Shown here: piece by piece, positions 18,371-26,627 of the stretch | Position numbering within the stretch: position 1 is the stretch's first letter | How the letters are laid out: each line of letters begins with the position of its first letter | Assembly (NCBI GenBank): GCA_028288165.1 | Contig: JAQBOG010000010.1 | Coordinates: forward strand, 1 to 41,402 | Reading direction: 5' to 3' | DNA: 41,402 nucleotides | Origin: Sphingobacteriales bacterium | Lineage (GTDB): Bacteria; Bacteroidota; Bacteroidia; Sphingobacteriales; Sphingobacteriaceae | The notes under the pieces: generated by a model | What the model was told of the DNA's origin: nothing | Seen by the model: the letters and a program-made list of their open reading frames with translations, nothing else | Databases searched by the model: none | Translations under genes and position numbers: made by a program

Positions 18371-18946
18371 ATGAAGGCTGTTATTTTGCTCGGTACTTTA
18401 AAAAGGGAAGGATTATCAAATACGGAAACCCTTTCACAATTTTTTGGAGAACGTTTAAACAAACGGAGTATAGAATTTGAAATTATAAAGTTGACCTCAC
18501 ATTCCATCTTGCAGGGAACTTATAGTGACATGGGATTTAATGACGCTTGGCCCACAATTCTTAAAAAAATTGAAAATGCGCAAATCTTAATTTTCGCAAC
18601 ACCAGTATGGTGGGGCAATCATTCTTCAGAGATACAAAAAGTAATAGAAAGACTGGATAATATACACGACGAAATTTTAGAAGGTAAAGAATCTAGGCTG
18701 GAAAATAAAGTGGCTGGCATAATAATAACCGGTGACTCTGATGGTTCACAACATATTATAGGCAACATTAGTAATTTTTTAAATGCAATAGGAGTGGTGA
18801 TCCCGCCGTATGCTACGTTATCAGTTCAATCGACACAACTAGCCAAAGGAGCTAAAACTTCAAAAAATGAACTTTTCGAAATTTTTGAAAAGGAATATTC
18901 GAAGGCTGCAGATAAAATGATTGATTATCTCCTGAAGTTTGCTTAA
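18371..18946 (+). CDS. Flavodoxin-fold NAD(P)H-dependent oxidoreductase
   Basis: A 191-residue protein with the flavodoxin-like fold of the NADPH-dependent FMN reductase family. The first strand and phosphate loop are MKAVILLGTLKREGLSNTET, the second conserved block is ILIFATPVWWGNHSSEIQKV (the TPVWWG loop contacts the flavin), and a third is VAGIIITGDSDGSQHIIGNI. Such cytoplasmic enzymes bind FMN and reduce quinones or other small acceptors; the substrate is unknown. It stands alone. A tandem 11-bp repeat lies in its upstream region and a perfect hairpin lies 56 bases past its stop. Confidence 0.8.
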   Translation: MKAVILLGTLKREGLSNTETLSQFFGERLNKRSIEFEIIKLTSHSILQGTYSDMGFNDAWPTILKKIENAQILIFATPVWWGNHSSEIQKVIERLDNIHDEILEGKESRLENKVAGIIITGDSDGSQHIIGNISNFLNAIGVVIPPYATLSVQSTQLAKGAKTSKNELFEIFEKEYSKAADKMIDYLLKFA

Positions 18947-19001
18947 TGTCTGTCAGATAAATCTGTGATATCGCGATTTTCACAAGATAACACTAATAGC
19001 A

Positions 19002-19020
19002 GGATAACACATGGTTATCC
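19002..19020. terminator. Perfect hairpin downstream of the reductase gene
   Basis: GGATAAC (19002-19008) pairs with GTTATCC (19014-19020) around ACATG. A T-run starts about 14 bases later on the plus strand, further away than in a classic terminator. It may end the reductase transcript. Confidence 0.4.
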
Positions 19021-19022
19021 CA

Positions 19023-19224
19023 CTATAAGCGGAATTTTTTTAATAAACTATGGTTGTCCTTTTCCTCCAGCCGCACCGTATACTTGCCCGGTTGAATAGC
19101 TGGCATCTACTGGTTGCCCCAGCCGACTGAAGTGGCTGAAAAAAAGGTGAAATTGCGGCGGTAGCGATACCTGCCCCTAATCCTCCGATAATTTACGTCT
19201 GGTGATTTTGCTTTTCTCATTCAT
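19023..19224 (-). pseudogene. Decayed gene start with a twin-arginine signal
   Basis: From the ATG at 19224 the minus strand reads MNEKSKITRRKLSED and then a stop. Shifting frame restores LGAGIATAAISPFF, the hydrophobic core expected after a TRRK twin-arginine motif, so this was a Tat-exported protein. In Bacteroidetes such N-termini occur on short-chain dehydrogenases, among others. A further frame gives PAIQPGKYTVRLEEKDN and ends at the stop 19023-19025; this PGKYTVRL phrase resembles the end of beta-sandwich domains of a different protein type. The segment is therefore either a frameshifted gene with a large internal deletion or two unrelated fragments joined together. Confidence 0.5.
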
Positions 19225-19417
19225 AGTAGGTGTAATCTTACTGTTTATTATATCTTTTTAAAAAGCATCAGAATTTGTAGTTCCAATGGCTTTTTAAATT
19301 AGTAGTCTATCTCAATTAAATGATGTTTGCTGATCACTAGATTTAATGTTAACATCATTCCATTTTTCAAAAAATTAAAACAAAAATCTAGTTTAATGGT
19401 CTTCATATTACTTACCT

Positions 19418-19490
19418 GGTAGGATGGCCGAGTGGCAGGCAAGGATCCGCAAGATCTTTTACATTGGTTCGATCCCTTTTCCGACCTCCA
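19418..19490 (+). pseudogene. Degenerate tRNA-Cys (anticodon GCA)
   Basis: A 73-base cloverleaf can be drawn. The acceptor arms GGTAGGA and TCCGACC pair at six of seven positions, followed by T and an encoded CCA. The D arm is GCC/GGC. The anticodon stem AGGAT/ATCTT has loop CCGCAAG with anticodon GCA at 19449-19451. The T loop TTCGATC sits on a stem with only three of five pairs. Position 33, almost always U, is C here. The D loop is short and the T arm looks disturbed by an indel compared with Bacteroidetes tRNA-Cys. I read it as a decayed tRNA-Cys copy; a divergent but working tRNA is not excluded, since the terminator behind it is perfect. Confidence 0.6.
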
Positions 19491-19492
19491 AT

Positions 19493-19525
19493 AAAAACGT
19501 CAGACTGTTAGCTCTGACGTTTTTT
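19493..19525 (+). terminator. Rho-independent terminator after the degenerate tRNA
   Basis: AAAAACGTCAGA (19493-19504) pairs perfectly with TCTGACGTTTTT (19513-19524) around an 8-base loop, and a T-run is part of the 3' arm. It starts three bases after the CCA. Because the arms begin with A and end with T, it can work in both directions, and the minus-strand sensor fragment ends 7 bases beyond it. Confidence 0.85.
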
Positions 19526-19531
19526 CATTCC

Positions 19532-19969
19532 CTATATAAGTGTCAGCTGCTGCCCATTCTGATATTGCATCTTTAAATAAGGGAGCGTTTGGAAGTTTAC
19601 AAACAACCAGTTGAGGTTTTCGATATCATCCTTATGGTTTCGACCTTGTAAAAACCCTTTTCGAACTTTATCATACCCTAATTTATACTGCACTGCTTCT
19701 CGAGCTATCCGGTCGCCAATCGGGACTTGGAGTTCTTTTGTAAACAAATGATAATAATAATCATCCGGAGAGTTTATATAATTTGTGAGATAGCTTGATG
19801 CATCTTTTTGGGCTTTTGAATATTGGGATTCTCCGTTAACATAGGCTCGGATGGAAGACAGAATCTTGATCGAGAAATAGTTCAAAACTATAATGGAAAA
19901 AGAAGAGAATAAAATTATTAATGCAATGAACAAAGTATACTTTTTGTCTTTTTCTTTGGACAATACCAT
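19532..19969 (-). pseudogene. N-terminal fragment of a membrane sensor protein
   Basis: A 145-codon frame. Residues about 13-35 form a membrane segment (LFIALIILFSSFSIIVLNYF), followed by SIRAYVNGESQYSKAQKDAS and a helical periplasmic stretch with GDRIAREAVQYKLGYDKVRK and GFLQGRNHKDDIENLNWLFV. As I remember, this is the beginning of long sensor histidine kinases of Sphingobacteriaceae, where PAS and kinase domains follow. Here the similarity breaks after about residue 130 and a stop follows (QYQNGQQLTLI), right against the terminator and degenerate tRNA-Cys. All signalling domains are missing, so it is most likely a truncated gene, although a short expressed protein is possible. Confidence 0.6.
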
Positions 19970-20141
19970 TTTGACGTATAATTAAATAACGTTAACAATG
20001 AATGTATAAAGGCATATATTAATCAATATTAGCAATTTGGTAAGAAGTTGATTTATAAAATAAGCCCATAAATAAATGGTGGCCAATAATCATGCTTAAA
20101 TCTTGACAACTAGACTTGAGTAGAACGGTAATCGATAGGAG

Positions 20142-20187
20142 AAGGCAAGTGGCAAGATGGTATATGTCATATCTTGCTTTGCCTTTT
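20142..20187 (+). terminator. Long hairpin 30 bases before the BLUF-like gene
   Basis: AAGGCAA (20142-20148) pairs with TTGCCTT (20179-20185), and inside it GCAAGAT (20152-20158) pairs with ATCTTGC (20171-20177), giving 14 pairs around a 12-base loop with a small internal loop. Four T bases end the structure. No gene precedes it on this strand, so it could be a leader attenuator of the BLUF-like gene, or a terminator left from a lost gene. Confidence 0.5.
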
Positions 20188-20216
20188 AGCTCAACAATAT
20201 TTACTTTTATGCCATA

Positions 20217-20645
20217 ATGATGGAGAAATTAGGTTGTGTTATCTATGTAAGCCTGGTGAGGAAAGGTTTTTCAAACCCAGAAGTTGAAAAGATGCTGAAG
20301 GATGCACGTGAAGCTCGCGAATTATTAAATATTAGTGGCGTGACTATATTTTCAAACGGCATGATCTTAACTTTGATCGAAGGCGAAGTAAACAAAGTAA
20401 ACGCTTACTTTATCAGCGTAACAGAACATATTGGCCTCAACAACGTTATTAAATTATTAGATAGGGCAATTCTGCATCGATCCTTTGAGGATTATTCCCT
20501 GGCGTTTAAACCCTATGACAAAAATCTGCAGGCGCTCGATGATTTCAAGGATTTGAAGGGTCAAAGATACTTTGAACAATTTTTGTCCAACAATAATGTC
20601 ATTTCCAATATGGTGAAAGGATTCATAAACGGAAAAATTTCCTAG
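20217..20645 (+). CDS. BLUF-like domain protein lacking the flavin-switch residues
   Basis: A 142-residue protein whose first 100 residues follow the BLUF (blue-light sensing using FAD) fold: IYVSLV (Tyr10 and Ser12 aligned with the conserved Tyr and Ser of AppA), ELLNISGVTIFSNG in place of the N...GITGxLxY block, MILTLIEGEVNKV in place of FxQxLEG, and RSFEDYSLAFKPYD in place of the R.F.DWSMGF block. The Gln that flips on illumination is replaced by Thr52, and the Asn that positions the flavin is replaced by Arg34. The C-terminal 40 residues form a helical cap. It has no effector domain. The two ATGs overlap; either could start it. Fold assignment is by motif order only. Confidence 0.75.
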   Translation: MMEKLGCVIYVSLVRKGFSNPEVEKMLKDAREARELLNISGVTIFSNGMILTLIEGEVNKVNAYFISVTEHIGLNNVIKLLDRAILHRSFEDYSLAFKPYDKNLQALDDFKDLKGQRYFEQFLSNNNVISNMVKGFINGKIS

Positions 20646-20700
20646 CTTTCCTCAGTTCTATTCCGTTGCTGAAAGAAACTCAATAAGGATTCTAGTATTT

Positions 20701-20964
20701 TGAAAAACCGTATTCGCTGTAACAGATTCTTAATAACTGCACATCTATTCAACGAAAGGAAAAATCTCTTCTCATAAGCTTTCAGAGGTTCTTGGTATTA
20801 GAAAAAACACTTGTTGGGCCTACAGCAGTCGAATTAAGAGATTAATGGATAATCGAAGAAAAGAATTACGTAACGCCAGTGAAAAGGGCTGAAGTAAGCT
20901 TGGTCTTGAGCAAAATTGATTTAAAAATATTGACTCTTAAACGGAAGGTTTATTTAAATGTATG
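20701..20964 (+). pseudogene. IS1595-type transposase relic
   Basis: Across several frames one can read KTVFAVTDS, then RFLITAHLFNERK, then KISSHKLSEVLGIRKNTCWA followed by YSSRIKRLM, and finally LVLSKIDLKILTLKRKV. The ISSHKLSEVLGIRKNTCW stretch is the helix-turn-helix-like part of IS1595-family transposases (kgISSxxLaxxLgi.qkTaW), and the preceding FLITAHLFNERKK fits the FLIAIHLF block. Frameshifts and stops break it and the catalytic DDE part is missing. It lies directly before copy B of the dispersed repeat. Confidence 0.55.
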
Positions 20965-21009
20965 ACGTCGGAATCAGAAAGACATTTTATGAAATGTACT
21001 TATAAGATT

Positions 21010-21119
21010 TGCTAGGTTTTGCGTTAGGGATTGAAGTGAAAATCCTTTTTGCCTTCTTCGTCAGATAGAGCGACAGGGGGCAAAAAGATTGTAACGTAAA
21101 GCCTGCCCGAACGCCCAAA
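21010..21119 (+). repeat. Dispersed structured intergenic repeat, copy B
   Basis: It begins TGCTAGGTTTTGCGTTAGGG and ends GCCTGCCCGAACGCCCAAAT, nearly identical at both ends to copy A. The hairpin arms are AATCCTTTTTGCC (21041-21053) and GGGCAAAAAGATT (21078-21090). Where copy A has a T-A pair in the stem, copy B has a C-G pair, so pairing is kept while sequence changes. It lies 271 bases upstream of the hybrid kinase gene, on the same strand. Confidence 0.85.
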
Positions 21120-21390
21120 TTACTATTTTTAAATATCCATAATCGAACTCAGGTCAGAAACAAATTAATCATAAAAACGATTTCGACGTATGTAATTGAT
21201 AGTTGAATATTAGAAAACTACCATTTAATGTGAGTAAATGTATTAGAAAGAATGCATCGTGCTTACTTAATTAAAATACTTTGGTTAATATTACTACGAT
21301 AAAAAATGGCATATAACGATTTGTTAATTTATTTTTAAGAAAGTATAACTTTCGTGACAGAAAATCGTAAGATAGACTTTAACGTCTACT
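21120..21390 (+). promoter_or_regulatory. Leader/promoter region of the hybrid sensor kinase
   Basis: No gene is seen. The stretch before the ATG is very AT-rich and holds TAACTTTC a short way upstream, which resembles the Bacteroidetes -7 element TAnnTTTG with one change; a TTG lies about 22 bases before it, slightly beyond the usual spacing. This is a weak prediction. Confidence 0.25.
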
Positions 21391-24300
21391 ATGAATCTGC
21401 CATCTATCTATAACGTTAAGGTTTTCCTCCAATTTTTTATTGCTTCCTTTAGTATTTGTTGTGTTTCTAGCAAACCAGTTAGCGCCCAGAACTTAAATAA
21501 GTTCCAGCACCTTACCAAGAAGGACGGACTTTCACAAGTAAACGTTCTGTGCTTTGTACAGGATAAGTACGACTTTATGTGGATTGGCACTCGTGACGGT
21601 CTTAACAGGTACGACGGAAATAAATTTAAAATATACAAAAATGAGTTATCCAACCCAAATAGCATTAGCAGCAATTATATATTAAGTCTTTTTCAAGATT
21701 CGGAAGGTACTTTATGGGCGGGTACAAAGGGCGGAGGGCTGAACAGGTACGATCGGGAAAAAGATCAGTTTGTGGCATACAAGCATGATCCAAAACAGAA
21801 ATCGAGTATCTCGGATAATTCGATAAACAGTATACAGGAAGATAGTTACGGGAACCTATGGATAGGAACATTGAATGGACTAAATGCTTATAATAAAAAA
21901 AGTGGCCAGTTTAAATCCTATTACAACAAACCAAGCACTTCATCATCAATTGCCGACAACACGATTACCAGTATTCTAGAAGATTCGCATAAAAATTTAT
22001 GGGTTGGGTCTCTGCATGGAGGTCTAAATTTATATAACCGTAAGCAGGATAGTTTTTCGCATTTCCTTCATAATGATCAGGATCCATTGTCGGTGTCTTC
22101 GAATTATGTTTACGGTTTATTCGAAGACAGCAAAAAACGCCTCTGGATTTTAAACAGAGGTGGAGGATTAGACCTATTTGACCGGGAATCTCATAAATTT
22201 CGACATTTTAAACACGATCCTAATGATGAAAGAAGTCTGGCAAATGATGCTGTTCTGTCTATAATTGAAGATGAAGGTAAACTCTGGATCGGAACCGAAA
22301 ATCATGGAATAAGCATTTTAGATCCTGAGACAGGAAAATTTACAAACCTTCAGAAAGACGAAATAAACAACACCAGTTTAAGTGCGAATACTGTTGGAGC
22401 GATATATAAAGACCGGGTTGGAGATATTTGGCTTGGCACCTTTAGCGGAGGAGTGAACATTTACAGCAAAAACGCTAATAATTTTAAGCACTATAAACAT
22501 ACATCCTCTCCGGCAAGCTTGAACAATAATTTAGTGCTTGATGTTTTTGAAGATTCTAAAAATAATCTTTGGTTGGGAACAGATGGCGGCGGTTTAAATC
22601 TGCTTGACAGAAAAACCGGCGTGTTTTCACATTTTCTCTCAAAACCGAACGATCCTTCTTCAATTTGTGGAAATTATGTTATAACAGTTGCTGAGGATAA
22701 TGCTCGTAACATTTGGGTAGGTACATGGGGTGACGGTATCAGTGTACTTGCTCCAAATAAAAAAGTGATAAAGCATTTTAAAAACAAACCCCAAAACCCA
22801 AACAGTTTGAGCGGGAACAATGTTTATTCGATTATCCAGGCTAGGGATAATTATATTTGGATTGGGACTTTTGATGAAGGACTAAATCGGTACAACCCAA
22901 CGACCGGAAAATTTGACCGGTTTAAGAGAAATTTAAATGATCCTCATAGCCTAAATAGTGAATCAGTTATTGTTATTTATGAAGACCGTAAACAAAATAT
23001 TTGGGTAGGCACCAATGATGGTGGCCTTAATCTTTTTAATAAAAACACCAATTCATTCAAGCATTACATCCATTCAGAACATAAAGGCAGCATTAGTGAT
23101 AACAGTGTAACCAGTATTTTTGAGGATGCCTCCGGAAAGTTGTGGATAGGGACCTATTCTGGTTTGAATTTGTTTGATCCCCAAACAGAAACATTTAAAA
23201 AATATACGGTCGCAAATGGTTTACAGGGAGAAGCGGTTTTTAAAATCCTTCAGGATGACCAAGGGTATTTATGGATGAGTACTAACAAGGGATTGTCCAA
23301 GTTTGATACTAATAAAGGTGTTTTCAAAAACTTTAGTATTTCTGATGGACTTCAGGCCGAAGAATTCAAACCCCACTCAGGTTTTAAAAGTAGGAACGGT
23401 GCACTTTACTTCGGTGGGATAAATGGCTTCAATGAATTTTTTCCTGACAAACTTTCAGAAAAAGTACTAGACCCAAAAGTGGAGATTATCAGTTTTGAAA
23501 TTTTTAACAATTACGTTCCCATCGCTAAAAATGCCAACGATCACTCCCCATTAAAAAAAAATATCTCTGAAACCAAGGAAATCTATTTGGATTATGATCA
23601 ATCTGTATTTTCTTTCGAGTTTGCATCCCTAAATTTTTCATACCAAAATACCATTCAATATGCATACAAGCTCGAAGGATTCGATAAAGATTGGAACTAT
23701 GTAGGCAATCTCAGGAATGCAACCTATACAAATCTTAACCCCGGAACCTACAACTTTATGGTAAAAGGAACAAGAAGTGACGGTAAATGGTCATCAAAAG
23801 TTACCGCAATCAAAGTGGTTGTAGTGCCTCCTTTCTGGATGGCAATTTGGTTTAAAGTAGGTGTAATAATCACCGTAATCATTGCTGGATATTATATTAT
23901 TAACCGCCGTATTAAATCAATTAATAATCAAAAAGACGAACTCGAAAAACAAGTAATGCTTCGTACCGAGGAAGTGGTTAGTCAATCTGAGGAGCTGCGG
24001 ATACAGTCAGAAAATCTGACACAATTGAACAGCGAACTTCAGGCACAGTCTGAGGAACTTCAGGAGCAATCTGAAGAATTGCGGCTGCAAAAAGAACACG
24101 AACTAAAAATCAGGCGGGAAGCTGAGGTAGCAAAAGCCGATGCAGAACAAGCCAATCAAGCGAAAAGTGTGTTTTTAGCTACTATGAGCCATGAAATCCG
24201 AACGCCTATGAATGGTGTGATGGGAATGGCCTCACTTTTGGCCGGAACGCCTTTAAATTCCGAACAGAAAGAATATGTAAGTATCATTAATACCAGTGGT

Positions 24301-25701
24301 GATGCCCTGCTAAGTGTTATAAATGACATTCTCGATTTTTCAAAAATCGAATCGAGAAACATGGAAATTGAGCAACAGGATTTTGATCTTCGCCAATGTA
24401 TTGAGAACGTAATGGACGTTTTCGGCAGTAAAGCAGGCCAGTTAAATTTAGACTTGGTTTATCAGATAGATCACCTATTACCTGTAATGATAGTTGGCGA
24501 CAGCTTAAGACTACGCCAGATACTTTTAAACTTGGTAAGCAATGCCATGAAATTTACCCATAAAGGAGAGGTTTTTGTTCATGCCTACCTTGATAACGCT
24601 GCTGGAGAAAACCTCCAAATTAAGTTTGATGTGAGGGATACTGGTATCGGCATTCCAGAAGACAAGTTATCTCGCTTGTTCAAAGCGTTTTCCCAGGTTG
24701 ATTCTTCTACCACACGTAAATATGGAGGAACTGGTTTAGGGCTGATAATCAGTGAGCGCCTTGTAAAATTAATGGGAGGTGAAATTAACGTTTTCAGCAT
24801 AGAAGGTGTAGGAACTACATTTAGTTTTAACATTTTAACGAAATCTGCGAAAAATTCCGAAAGACAGTATGTCACTTTCAATACCGAAGGAAACATTAAC
24901 AAGAAGATTTTAGTGGTGGATGATAACCCAACTAATCTGAGTATTTTGAAAGCTCAGTTGGAACTTTGGAAATTGATTCCAACCGTTGCATCTTCGGGTG
25001 AACTGGCATTGGAAATACTTGCATCGGAAAATGACTTCAGTTTGGTTATAAGTGATATGCAGATGCCCGAAATGGACGGAGTGAGTTTGGCGACTACCAT
25101 CAGATTAAAATGGCCGAAGCTTCCAATTATACTTTTAAGTTCGGTAGGTGATGAGAGTAAAACCAAGTACCCTCATTTATTTAATTCGGTATTAACCAAA
25201 CCTGTTAAACAGGCTCAATTATGCAAAATAGTGCAGATGGAACTGAGACAAGGTGGAGATCTGAAAATGGCAGAGGAAAAGGTAACGAAGAGTATACTTT
25301 CTGAGGATTTTGCCGTAAAGTATCCCTTAACGATACTGATTGCAGAAGATAACCTGATCAATCAAAAATTAGCAATGAGAGTTTTAAATAAGTTGGGATA
25401 TGATCCGAAGATAGCGAACAACGGGCTTGAAGCAGTGCAAATGCAGAACGAATTTAACTATGACGTTATCCTGATGGATATGCTTATGCCCGAAATGGAT
25501 GGTTTGGAGGCTTCCAGAGCTATTCGAAGTGCTCAAATTACACAACCTCAAATTATTGCGATGACGGCCAATGCAATGCACGAAGATCGTGCGGAATGCT
25601 TAAATGCAGGCATGAATGATTACATATCTAAACCAATTAAGCTTGAAATATTAATGGATATTTTAGGAAAAGCTGCATTGATTGTTCAAGGTAACTCTTA
25701 A
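21391..25701 (+). CDS. Hybrid sensor histidine kinase with two-propeller sensor and two receivers
   Basis: A 1436-residue inner-membrane hybrid kinase. After a signal peptide (to about 33, VSAQ) come fourteen propeller repeats of the type LWIGTxxGGLNRYD (residues about 40-690), i.e. two seven-bladed propellers in the periplasm. Then a Y_Y_Y domain ([16 protein letters not shown]), a membrane segment (about 817-840), a coiled coil with repeated QSEEL, a HisKA domain with phospho-acceptor His934 in [10 protein letters not shown], and an ATPase domain with [15 protein letters not shown] and [10 protein letters not shown]. Two receivers follow, with Asp1222 ([13 protein letters not shown]) and Asp1363 ([13 protein letters not shown]). 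The AraC-type output domain usual in Bacteroidetes one-protein systems is absent, so a separate output partner is needed; none is adjacent. Confidence 0.93.
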   Translation: MNLPSIYNVKVFLQFFIASFSICCVSSKPVSAQNLNKFQHLTKKDGLSQVNVLCFVQDKYDFMWIGTRDGLNRYDGNKFKIYKNELSNPNSISSNYILSLFQDSEGTLWAGTKGGGLNRYDREKDQFVAYKHDPKQKSSISDNSINSIQEDSYGNLWIGTLNGLNAYNKKSGQFKSYYNKPSTSSSIADNTITSILEDSHKNLWVGSLHGGLNLYNRKQDSFSHFLHNDQDPLSVSSNYVYGLFEDSKKRLWILNRGGGLDLFDRESHKFRHFKHDPNDERSLANDAVLSIIEDEGKLWIGTENHGISILDPETGKFTNLQKDEINNTSLSANTVGAIYKDRVGDIWLGTFSGGVNIYSKNANNFKHYKHTSSPASLNNNLVLDVFEDSKNNLWLGTDGGGLNLLDRKTGVFSHFLSKPNDPSSICGNYVITVAEDNARNIWVGTWGDGISVLAPNKKVIKHFKNKPQNPNSLSGNNVYSIIQARDNYIWIGTFDEGLNRYNPTTGKFDRFKRNLNDPHSLNSESVIVIYEDRKQNIWVGTNDGGLNLFNKNTNSFKHYIHSEHKGSISDNSVTSIFEDASGKLWIGTYSGLNLFDPQTETFKKYTVANGLQGEAVFKILQDDQGYLWMSTNKGLSKFDTNKGVFKNFSISDGLQAEEFKPHSGFKSRNGALYFGGINGFNEFFPDKLSEKVLDPKVEIISFEIFNNYVPIAKNANDHSPLKKNISETKEIYLDYDQSVFSFEFASLNFSYQNTIQYAYKLEGFDKDWNYVGNLRNATYTNLNPGTYNFMVKGTRSDGKWSSKVTAIKVVVVPPFWMAIWFKVGVIITVIIAGYYIINRRIKSINNQKDELEKQVMLRTEEVVSQSEELRIQSENLTQLNSELQAQSEELQEQSEELRLQKEHELKIRREAEVAKADAEQANQAKSVFLATMSHEIRTPMNGVMGMASLLAGTPLNSEQKEYVSIINTSGDALLSVINDILDFSKIESRNMEIEQQDFDLRQCIENVMDVFGSKAGQLNLDLVYQIDHLLPVMIVGDSLRLRQILLNLVSNAMKFTHKGEVFVHAYLDNAAGENLQIKFDVRDTGIGIPEDKLSRLFKAFSQVDSSTTRKYGGTGLGLIISERLVKLMGGEINVFSIEGVGTTFSFNILTKSAKNSERQYVTFNTEGNINKKILVVDDNPTNLSILKAQLELWKLIPTVASSGELALEILASENDFSLVISDMQMPEMDGVSLATTIRLKWPKLPIILLSSVGDESKTKYPHLFNSVLTKPVKQAQLCKIVQMELRQGGDLKMAEEKVTKSILSEDFAVKYPLTILIAEDNLINQKLAMRVLNKLGYDPKIANNGLEAVQMQNEFNYDVILMDMLMPEMDGLEASRAIRSAQITQPQIIAMTANAMHEDRAECLNAGMNDYISKPIKLEILMDILGKAALIVQGNS

Positions 25702-26157
25702 AAGTTTAACCCTAGAATTTTAAGTTCCAGACTGTATTGGCTTAGTCATCTTGAGTAGGGAATTTTGAAAAATAAAATATAGTGATGACATCTTTTTGCA
25801 ATCACAGTTCACCTGGGTATAGCATGTGTCTGGCTCATAGCCGCCGGAAGGCCTATTTCTTTCTTCTTGATAAGAAAGAAACAAAGAATCAAGACTTCAT
25901 AAAATTAGCTAAAATATAGAACGATGGCTCATTGCAATCCAAGCTGCATCCAATATTTGCAGAAGCTCCGGAAATCTTTGTATTGCTTCTCCGGATTGCT
26001 TAGTTCTGTACTAATTTTTATGTTTCGGAAACAGCCACCGCTCTATATTTTAACGCTAATTTGATGAGGCCAATCCGAACCCTTCTGACTAGCATTTTTA
26101 ATATTATATTGGTTTGTAAATCAGTAATTTATATAGGATGTCATTATAAAGACATCA
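25702..26157. other. Intergenic region with a second repeat type
   Basis: No gene. It contains a perfect hairpin at 25856-25881 (listed separately) and two further copies of TCCGGA about 30 bases apart near 25970-26000. I recall similar CTTTCTTCTTGATAAGAAAG segments in other Sphingobacteriaceae, so this is probably one copy of a dispersed intergenic repeat. Confidence 0.5.
25856..25894. repeat. Perfect hairpin with loop complementary to its 3' flank
   Basis: TTTCTTTCTT (25856-25865) pairs exactly with AAGAAAGAAA (25872-25881) around loop CTTGAT. A second pairing, TCTTGAT (25865-25871) with ATCAAGA (25888-25894), uses the loop itself, so the two folds compete or form a pseudoknot-like arrangement. 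Confidence 0.6.
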
Positions 26158-26340
26158 TTATTTAAGTTGTTCTTTATCCATGTCTTCATATCCCCATTCT
26201 TCATTCTCCATCAGTTCCTTACCTGTATACTTGCCGTAGCGAATTACTGAATACACCATATATAGTACAACCAGTGGCGAAAACAAAAACATCGTCCGGA
26301 TTATGGTAGTATATCCAGAATGCAGGATCACCAGAAACAC
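26158..26340 (-). CDS. Small membrane protein, possibly with a damaged 5' end
   Basis: A 60-codon frame from a GTG at 26340. One or two hydrophobic segments (FLFSPLVVLYMVYSVI) are followed by a charged tail GKELMENEEWGYEDMDKEQL. Small Pedobacter-like membrane proteins with an EWGY-containing acidic tail are familiar to me, but have no known role. The same frame stays open upstream for about 36 more codons, including a further hydrophobic stretch (GTFAILFSSAYLLVFLVILH), yet offers no ATG before the next stop. The gene may have lost its start, or GTG is the true one. Confidence 0.5.
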   Translation of the reverse strand: MFLVILHSGYTTIIRTMFLFSPLVVLYMVYSVIRYGKYTGKELMENEEWGYEDMDKEQLK

Positions 26341-26627
26341 TAGTAAATAAGCGCTTGAAAACAGTATGGCAAATGTTCCTCTGTCTATTGCATAGCTTTT
26401 ACATAAGAAACAACTTGAAATTACTTGTTTTATTTTAAGTTTCTTTTTAAATGTTTACTGTGATCAACCGAGATTAACGAAATGTTTTGCCTTCCTCTGG
26501 TTTGTGTAGGGGCAGGCAAAAAGATTGTACCAAAAAGCCCGGCCCTTCGGGTACGCCCAGATAAAATTTCTTATATTATATTCCCAGTTAAAATCGTAAT
26601 ATTTGGCTATAAACGAGCTTAAGACTT
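26341..26627. other. Intergenic region before the VOC gene
   Basis: It contains the open 5' extension of the small membrane protein frame on the minus strand, and copy C of the dispersed repeat at 26470-26573 on the plus strand. Nothing else is seen. Confidence 0.4.
26470..26573 (+). repeat. Dispersed structured intergenic repeat, copy C (left part degenerate)
   Basis: The right part, GGCAAAAAGATTGTACCAAA followed by AGCCCGGCCCTTCGGGTACG and CCC, follows the pattern of copies A and B with an added CCCTTCGGG mini-hairpin. The stem is TTTTGCCT (26485-26492) with AGGCAAAA (26514-26521). The left part is only faintly similar. It ends 54 bases before the VOC gene, same strand. Confidence 0.7.
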
